A stretch of 14,432 bases of DNA. Source: Phycisphaerales bacterium UBA2218. GTDB lineage: Bacteria; Planctomycetota; Phycisphaerae; Sedimentisphaerales; Anaerobacaceae. This document shows, piece after piece, positions 10,306-14,432 of this stretch. A program made the translations under genes and the position numbers. The first letter of the stretch is position 1. The number at the start of each line of letters is the position of its first letter. The notes beneath the pieces were generated by a model that ran no database searches, had not been told where the DNA came from, and worked only from the letters and a program-made list of their open reading frames with translations. Location of the stretch: contig DCUI01000189.1 of assembly GCA_002327785.1 (NCBI GenBank), forward strand, positions 1 through 14,432, given 5' to 3'.

Positions 10306-10395
10306 CCGCAGAGGGCGGGTCCAGTGTGGAGGACAACTGCGCCCTGGCGAGCCGGACACAGTCAAGAGCATCGTGGATTCGATCTTCGTTCGTAG

Positions 10396-10413
10396 TGACG
10401 CCGTAAGGCGTTA
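10396..10413 (+). terminator. Hairpin between the convergent oxidoreductase and pseudopilin genes
   Basis: TGACGCC and GGCGTTA form a seven-base-pair stem, including one G-U pair, around the tetraloop GTAA. Pyrimidine-rich TCTTCTTC follows on the plus strand. It lies about 90 bases past the stop of the oxidoreductase gene. The 224-base gap 10306-10529 holds nothing else that I can defend. On the minus strand the stem has a mismatch and no U-run. Confidence 0.4.
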
Positions 10414-10529
10414 TCTTCTTCACTCGGAAGATATACCCTTGTGGATACGCTATGAACCAGGGAAGATGGGCTGTGTCGGAGCCGATCCGTAGTGTGCTGT
10501 TGGATCGTTGTGCACGGCGTGTGTAACGG

Positions 10530-10985
10530 CTACAGGTTCACGTGTTCGGGCAGGCCGCTGCCATCCGTGTTGCCTCGATCGTCGGCCTGGAAATTCCCCA
10601 TCACAGGATCGAATCGCCAGCCGTGTGTGCCGGCTCCGGCTTCGGGGCCGCCCACCCGCACCGTGTCGAGTCGGTTGTAGGGATTGACGGGGATGGATTC
10701 CAGTCGCGGGCCGAGAGCGTCATCGTGCGGGCCCGTGCCGGTTGCGGTCATCCGCCGGGCGAAGTCCTCGCCGGTCTCGCCCGCCGAGGCCGGTAGACCA
10801 CCCGCGTGTTGACGCCGATAGACCTCGATATGCCGCCGGACTGTTTGCAGATTCTCACATAGGCTTGCGATCCGCGCGTCGGACGCGGCCGAGCTGAATC
10901 TCGGGGCCATGGCCATCCCGACCAGCGCCAGAACCACCACCGCAAGAATGATTTGCACCAACGAGAACCCGCCTTGCGTCTTCAT
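10530..10985 (-). CDS. GspG-like type II secretion/type IV pilus pseudopilin with Gln at +5
   Basis: The 151-residue protein has a class III (prepilin) signal: short leader MKTQGG, cleavage expected after Gly6, then mature FSLVQIILAVVVLALVGMAMAPRF, the hydrophobic helix that assembles pilins and pseudopilins. After it come a helix with LCENLQTVRRHIEVYRRQH and a C-terminal part with IPVNPYN, TVRVG and GWRFDPVMGNFQADD. This order matches GspG-type major pseudopilins. The almost invariant +5 glutamate is glutamine (codon CAA, one base from GAA). The ATG at 10985 has GGGGA about six bases upstream; the frame stays open to 11090, but those residues do not look like a leader. A promoter candidate lies at 11053-11080. 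No other secretion gene is visible nearby. The PD40/TPR gene lies 147 bases upstream on the same strand. Confidence 0.85.
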   Translation of the reverse strand: MKTQGGFSLVQIILAVVVLALVGMAMAPRFSSAASDARIASLCENLQTVRRHIEVYRRQHAGGLPASAGETGEDFARRMTATGTGPHDDALGPRLESIPVNPYNRLDTVRVGGPEAGAGTHGWRFDPVMGNFQADDRGNTDGSGLPEHVNL

Positions 10986-11052
10986 CATTTTCCCCGAGCC
11001 ACGTGCCAGTGACATGAACAGATACCACAAACCATCGTCGCTGTCCAAGCAA

Positions 11053-11080
11053 AGTATAGGATTCCCCGGTCTCGGTGCAA
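11053..11080 (-). promoter_or_regulatory. Sigma-70-like promoter candidate for the pseudopilin
   Basis: On the minus strand TTGCAC (11080-11075) and TATACT (11058-11053) are 16 bases apart. The start would fall near 11046, about 60 bases before the pseudopilin ATG. This would allow expression separate from the PD40/TPR gene. Confidence 0.4.
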
Positions 11081-11109
11081 AACCGGTCATTCAGCCCGCC
11101 GGTACGGTC

Positions 11110-11131
11110 GCAGGCTCCCGCCGGAGTCTGC
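11110..11131 (-). terminator. Hairpin directly after the PD40/TPR gene
   Basis: GCAG-x-CTCC and GGAG-x-CTGC face each other across a four-base loop, giving a 4+4 base-pair stem with one central mismatch (a G-U pair if read on the plus strand). It begins one base past the stop codon of the PD40/TPR gene. No U-run follows on the minus strand, so it may attenuate rather than stop transcription into the pseudopilin. Confidence 0.3.
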
Positions 11132-11132
11132 C

Positions 11133-13628
11133 TCATTCCTCACCGGCATGGCCGAGAGGCGGGTTCCGCTTGTAGCGTTCGATCGTTTCGGTGATCCGCC
11201 GGACAAGCTGGTCGTTGCCGGCTGACCTGGCGACCTTCAGCGCGTCGACCAGACAACCGAGGGCCGCATCGATCCGGCCCGTCTCCCCGTAGCTCACGGC
11301 AAGGCACAAGAGCGCATCGGCGTTGCCCGGTTGGCGTTGCAGGAACTGCACCAGGTGGGCGATGGCCTGCGTGTGCTGTCCGAGGCGACTCAGCGTAATC
11401 GCGAGGTTGAAGCGCATGGCCACGTTGTTGGGGTCAAGGTCCACAGCCTTGGACAGATGCTGCACGCCCTCCTGGAATACCCCTGTCACGCACAGTGCCA
11501 CACCCAGGCCGCCCTGCGCCAAGCTGTGGTCCGGCATCAACTCCACGGTGCGGCGGTAGTGTTCGATGGCCTGATCCACGCTCCCCTGCTCGTCCAGAAC
11601 CAGGGCGAGATTGTAATGGGCCTCGTAGTCGTTCGGCTTGAGTTGCACGGTCCGCTGCCAGTTCCGCATCGCCTGCGCCTTGTCACCCCGGCGGTACATG
11701 GCGACCCCAAGGTTGAAGTACGCCTCCGGGTCGTTCGGGGCGATTTGAAGCGACTTCTGCAGGTGGCCCACGGCCCGATCCAACTGCCCCTTGGCAATGC
11801 AGACGACGCCCAACTGGGTTCGTATCTCGGATTCCCCCGGCTTGGTCTTCGCCGCTTCGGACATATGCTCGATCGCTTCATCGTATTGCTTGCGGCCGAA
11901 CATGGCCAATCCAAGGTAGTAGAGCGCGTCGGCGTTCTTCGGATTCAACTCCAGCGCCTTGCGGGCTTGGCGCTCGGCGCCGTCATAATCGTTCGACTTC
12001 AGGAATTCCCACGCCGCCCGGACATACGAGAGATCGTCGATGAACCGCTCGCGGATGTGCCGGATCGCCACGGGAGAGAGGTTGACGAATTCCGGGATGT
12101 TGGCGGCGCGGTCGGACGAGGTCAGGCGGTCCAGAACCACGGGCGGCGTGCTCTCGCCCTGCTCGTCGATGTGGGTCAGGTAGAGCCGGGTGTAGGCAGA
12201 GTCCGGCTTGCCGGAGAAGACAAGCCACTTGCCGTTCGGGGAAAAGCTGTGCCAGGAGTTCATTCGCGTCGTGTTGGCCCGCAGCCTTCGGGCTTCGCCC
12301 CCCTCGGCGGGAATGATGTACAGCTCGCTGTCCGGCTGGAGGAGCATGTAGTTTGCCGCCCTGCAGAACACGATCCACCTGCCGTCGGGCGAGTAACGCG
12401 GGAAGTAGTTGCTCAGGCCGTTGAAGGAGGCCCCGGGGAGCGGCTCAGGTGTGCCGCCCAGGCCGTCGTTGAACGGGATTCGGTAGAGGTTGAACTTGAA
12501 CGGCTTGCCCTCTTCGAGGAACACGCGGCATTCCTCCGGGTTCAGGAGCACCTTCTGTGGTCCGCCGGGAGTTCGCAGGCTGTACGCCTCCGTCGCGGCA
12601 AAGACGATGTACCTGCCGTCCGGACTCCACGTCGGATTGCTCTGGACCAGGCTCGGCACATCAGCCCCCGGAAGCGACCGGAAGGTTCGGGCCTGCCGGT
12701 CGTAGATGCACAGAATGCCCTTGACCGGGAAGAATAGTTGCGAGAAATCCAGGTTGGGCTTCGGGACGAACACCGACTCATCCTTGACCGTGCTCACCAC
12801 AAACCGCCCGTCGGGAGAGACCTGGGAGAGCAGTCCGTAGGTGACTTCCCCCTCAGTGCGTTGGTAGTCACCCCAGGTGATGATCGTGCTGCGGTCGAGA
12901 GCGATCTGCTCCTGGACCGGCACGAGAGCGTAGGAGCCTTTGTCGTTCGCATAGTCAACGTCCATTCCCAGCACCGCCCCGTCGGCCGAGAACGAGTGGC
13001 AGTTCCCGCACACGGGGAGCTTTTCGAGCACCACCGGAGGCGGCCCCAGCGTGGAAATCGCTCCGAAACGCCACCGGATGCGGGACGGGTCCCTGACGGC
13101 ATCCGCGAAAGGCAGGTTCACCTCACGATAGAACAGCGGCGCCCCGACAGCGTCCGATGAGGTCGAGATCGCAACACGCCCCACGGAGAGGATCTTCGAC
13201 GGCGTTCTGCGGTCGATCCCGACGACGGTCACCGTCGCCTGCTTCTCGAGGGATCGATTCTTGATATCCTCCCAGACGGCCGTATCGGGCCTCCATTCGG
13301 GCTCCTTGGCAAAGGAATTGACCCGCCCCCGGCCCATCGGAAACTCCATGGTGACCAGCCACAGGTTCGAGCCGGAATTGTCATCCTTCCAGCGAAACAA
13401 CGGCGGAGCAATCTCGGGGGGAAACAGGGTTTCGTCCAGCGGGTACACAATCGTCAGGCTTCCCGGATCCGCCGTGACGGCCAGTGCTGCCAACACCTCC
13501 TCCGCATCCGTCGTGCGAACAGATAGAACCGCAAAATACGCGGCCACCAAAACCGTCGCCGCGCCTGATCCGATCAGGAGATTGCGAACCGGTCTTCGCA
13601 TGGGCCCTTGAACAAACCGTGCAGACAC
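11133..13628 (-). CDS. Membrane-anchored PD40 (TolB-like) and TPR protein with a single CxxCH motif
   Basis: The function is unknown. The 831-residue product (numbered from GTG 13628) has an N-terminal signal anchor near 14-36, then a region of about 165 residues with a beta-sandwich look. KLPVCGNCHSFSADG follows, with Cys207, Cys210 and His211 forming the c-type haem attachment signature CxxCH. Four PD40/TolB-type blades then appear: SPDGRFVVS near 271, SPDGRYIVF near 335, SPDGRWIVF near 413 and SPNGKWLVF near 463. Residues 532-805 are eight tandem TPRs at 34-residue spacing (starts 532, 566, 600, 634, 668, 702, 736, 770). The anchor would place everything else in the periplasm, where haem attachment occurs. 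Similar CGNCH-PD40 proteins exist in Planctomycetota and Bacteroidota, some loosely labelled as cytochrome c-related. The start is ambiguous: the ATG at 13601 (MRRPVRNLL) fits the promoter at 13644-13673 better. The thioesterase gene is upstream and the pseudopilin downstream. Confidence 0.88.
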   Translation of the reverse strand: MSARFVQGPMRRPVRNLLIGSGAATVLVAAYFAVLSVRTTDAEEVLAALAVTADPGSLTIVYPLDETLFPPEIAPPLFRWKDDNSGSNLWLVTMEFPMGRGRVNSFAKEPEWRPDTAVWEDIKNRSLEKQATVTVVGIDRRTPSKILSVGRVAISTSSDAVGAPLFYREVNLPFADAVRDPSRIRWRFGAISTLGPPPVVLEKLPVCGNCHSFSADGAVLGMDVDYANDKGSYALVPVQEQIALDRSTIITWGDYQRTEGEVTYGLLSQVSPDGRFVVSTVKDESVFVPKPNLDFSQLFFPVKGILCIYDRQARTFRSLPGADVPSLVQSNPTWSPDGRYIVFAATEAYSLRTPGGPQKVLLNPEECRVFLEEGKPFKFNLYRIPFNDGLGGTPEPLPGASFNGLSNYFPRYSPDGRWIVFCRAANYMLLQPDSELYIIPAEGGEARRLRANTTRMNSWHSFSPNGKWLVFSGKPDSAYTRLYLTHIDEQGESTPPVVLDRLTSSDRAANIPEFVNLSPVAIRHIRERFIDDLSYVRAAWEFLKSNDYDGAERQARKALELNPKNADALYYLGLAMFGRKQYDEAIEHMSEAAKTKPGESEIRTQLGVVCIAKGQLDRAVGHLQKSLQIAPNDPEAYFNLGVAMYRRGDKAQAMRNWQRTVQLKPNDYEAHYNLALVLDEQGSVDQAIEHYRRTVELMPDHSLAQGGLGVALCVTGVFQEGVQHLSKAVDLDPNNVAMRFNLAITLSRLGQHTQAIAHLVQFLQRQPGNADALLCLAVSYGETGRIDAALGCLVDALKVARSAGNDQLVRRITETIERYKRNPPLGHAGEE

Positions 13629-13643
13629 TGTCTACCCATCCAG

Positions 13644-13673
13644 ATAGTAACAGAATTGGCCCGGCGGTGGCAA
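13644..13673 (-). promoter_or_regulatory. Sigma-70-like promoter candidate for the PD40/TPR gene
   Basis: On the minus strand TTGCCA (13673-13668, five of six to consensus) and TACTAT (13649-13644, four of six) are 18 bases apart. The start would fall near 13637. That leaves only nine bases before the GTG at 13628 but about 36 before the ATG at 13601, which argues for the latter start. Confidence 0.35.
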
Positions 13674-13727
13674 CGGGAGGCGCCCTCTTTAGAGGATTTT
13701 TGCGGAACTTCCTTCGTATCCGCTCAT

Positions 13728-14432
13728 TCAGGACAACTGCATGAGAAATGCGTTTGTGCCGTCGTCGGACTTCCGCGCGCAGGCATGGATGCATCCGTTG
13801 TCGCCGGCGGATACGAGCAACTCGATCTCGTCGCCCGCGAAGACCTCGGCCAGATAGGTGAGCTGCATCGAACGAATCTCGGGCAAGCCGCCGAGATCCT
13901 GATGCACGGCATCGAGGGCCCAGCGGACGTACTCGGTGTTGTTCACGTGCCCGTTGAAGTCAAGGGCGCTGAAGGGCACGCGGAGCGTGCAGACCGTCGC
14001 GTATCCGTCGGCCGGCTGAAGCCGCGTCAGATCAGCAGCCAGCACTTTCGGGCCATCCGGCGGCAGATGAAGATCGAGCCGGTCCAGGTTCTTCGGACGG
14101 CCGCGGTGCTTGTCGAGTATCATCCAGTCGCTGCTGGCCCGGAAGAATTCCCGGCCGTCCAGGGTCTGGCCGGTAAACTCGCGAGATGCAATGGCTCGCT
14201 TGCAGCCGCTGGGCCACGTGCGGACGATCATCTGGTCCGCCCATCTCGGCGTGCGGGCGACTTCAATCCGCAGATTGATCAGCACCCAAAGGCAGTCTCG
14301 CCGACCCAAATCGTGAAACCCCGCGCCGAGCTGCTCTGCGTGGCACGCGGCGGCCTCCTGTAGGTACTGCATCAGCGCGTTGAGCTTGATGAATCCATCC
14401 GGTCGGCAGTCATGCATTCTCACGACAAAACA
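13728..14432 (-). CDS. Acyl-ACP thioesterase, FatA/FatB-like (N-terminus beyond the right edge)
   Basis: This protein hydrolyses acyl-ACP to free fatty acid and ACP in the cytosol, ending or diverting fatty acid synthesis. Two hot-dog folds in tandem are visible, numbered from the in-frame GTG at 14423. The first contains LMQYLQEAAACHAEQLG (17-33), LWVLINLRIEV and RTWPSG (68-73). The second contains LDFNGHVNNTEYVRWALD (154-171), whose D-x-N-x-H (Asp155, Asn157, His159) matches the catalytic pattern of plant Fat enzymes, and YLAEV with Glu193. The cysteine that follows this glutamate in many plant enzymes is valine here. The frame remains open to the window edge and reads FVVRMHDCRPDG, the usual first beta strand. 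The true start is therefore probably a few codons outside the window, and the GTG at 14423 would cut that strand. The PD40/TPR gene follows 100 bases downstream on the same strand. Confidence 0.9.
   Translation of the reverse strand, partial: CFVVRMHDCRPDGFIKLNALMQYLQEAAACHAEQLGAGFHDLGRRDCLWVLINLRIEVARTPRWADQMIVRTWPSGCKRAIASREFTGQTLDGREFFRASSDWMILDKHRGRPKNLDRLDLHLPPDGPKVLAADLTRLQPADGYATVCTLRVPFSALDFNGHVNNTEYVRWALDAVHQDLGGLPEIRSMQLTYLAEVFAGDEIELLVSAGDNGCIHACARKSDDGTNAFLMQLS

Noticed and set aside
9040..10371. Long minus-strand open frame (443 codons) opposite the Gfo/Idh/MocA gene
   Set aside because: The plus strand has a complete oxidoreductase with Tat signal, GxGxxG and EKP motifs. The antisense frame is a GC-bias shadow.
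10241..10423. Short minus-strand frame beginning MKKITPYGV, faintly like the start of metallo-beta-lactamase-fold proteins
   Set aside because: The resemblance covers fewer than ten residues. It then runs into the antisense of the oxidoreductase with low-complexity Arg/Ala sequence, so there is no support for a gene or pseudogene.
13684..13701. Palindrome CCTCTTTAGAGG followed by ATTTTT on the plus strand
   Set aside because: Its orientation suits a plus-strand transcript, but no plus-strand gene lies nearby. For the minus-strand thioesterase the T-run is on the wrong side.

Overview
The window looks like ordinary chromosome from a GC-rich bacterium, most likely a member of the Planctomycetota or a neighbouring PVC lineage. 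This is an inference from the gene mix: a secreted DUF1080 protein, a Tat-exported Gfo/Idh/MocA oxidoreductase, a fused PD40/TPR protein carrying a CxxCH motif, and a GspG-like pseudopilin. No rRNA, tRNA, CRISPR array, integrase, transposase or phage gene was recognised. I counted nine protein genes. Two of them (mfd and the acyl-ACP thioesterase) run off the window edges.

Left part, minus strand (1-5890). Reading with transcription, the order is a secreted DUF1080 protein (5890-5141), then a 426-base gap holding a promoter for transketolase and several inverted repeats, then transketolase (4696-2666), then mfd (2498 to the left edge). Transketolase and mfd are separated by 167 bases of AT-richer, internally repetitive DNA made of variants of a 'gaatccgaag / cgaaatcc / ggatttcg' word. 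It looks like an interspersed repeat rather than plain spacer.

Middle part, plus strand (6146-10305). A 255-base divergent intergenic region separates the DUF1080 gene from three plus-strand genes: an orphan lipoprotein, a multi-spanning membrane protein with a C-terminal glycerophosphodiester phosphodiesterase domain, and a Tat-exported Gfo/Idh/MocA oxidoreductase with its own promoter candidate. The lipoprotein and the phosphodiesterase probably share a transcript.

Right part, minus strand (10530-14432). In transcription order these are an acyl-ACP thioesterase (start beyond the window), a large membrane-anchored PD40 plus eight-TPR protein with a single CGNCH haem-attachment-type motif, and a GspG-like pseudopilin whose conserved +5 glutamate is a glutamine. 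The pseudopilin converges with the oxidoreductase gene across a 224-base gap that carries a hairpin.

Housekeeping functions (transcription-coupled repair, pentose phosphate pathway, acyl-ACP hydrolysis) sit beside envelope or periplasmic genes of uncertain role. I found no convincing new multi-gene system. The points most worth a second look are the CxxCH/PD40/TPR fusion, the E5Q pseudopilin beside it, the repeat between transketolase and mfd, and the orphan lipoprotein. The long plus-strand open frames opposite mfd, transketolase and the PD40/TPR gene are codon-bias shadows and were not annotated.
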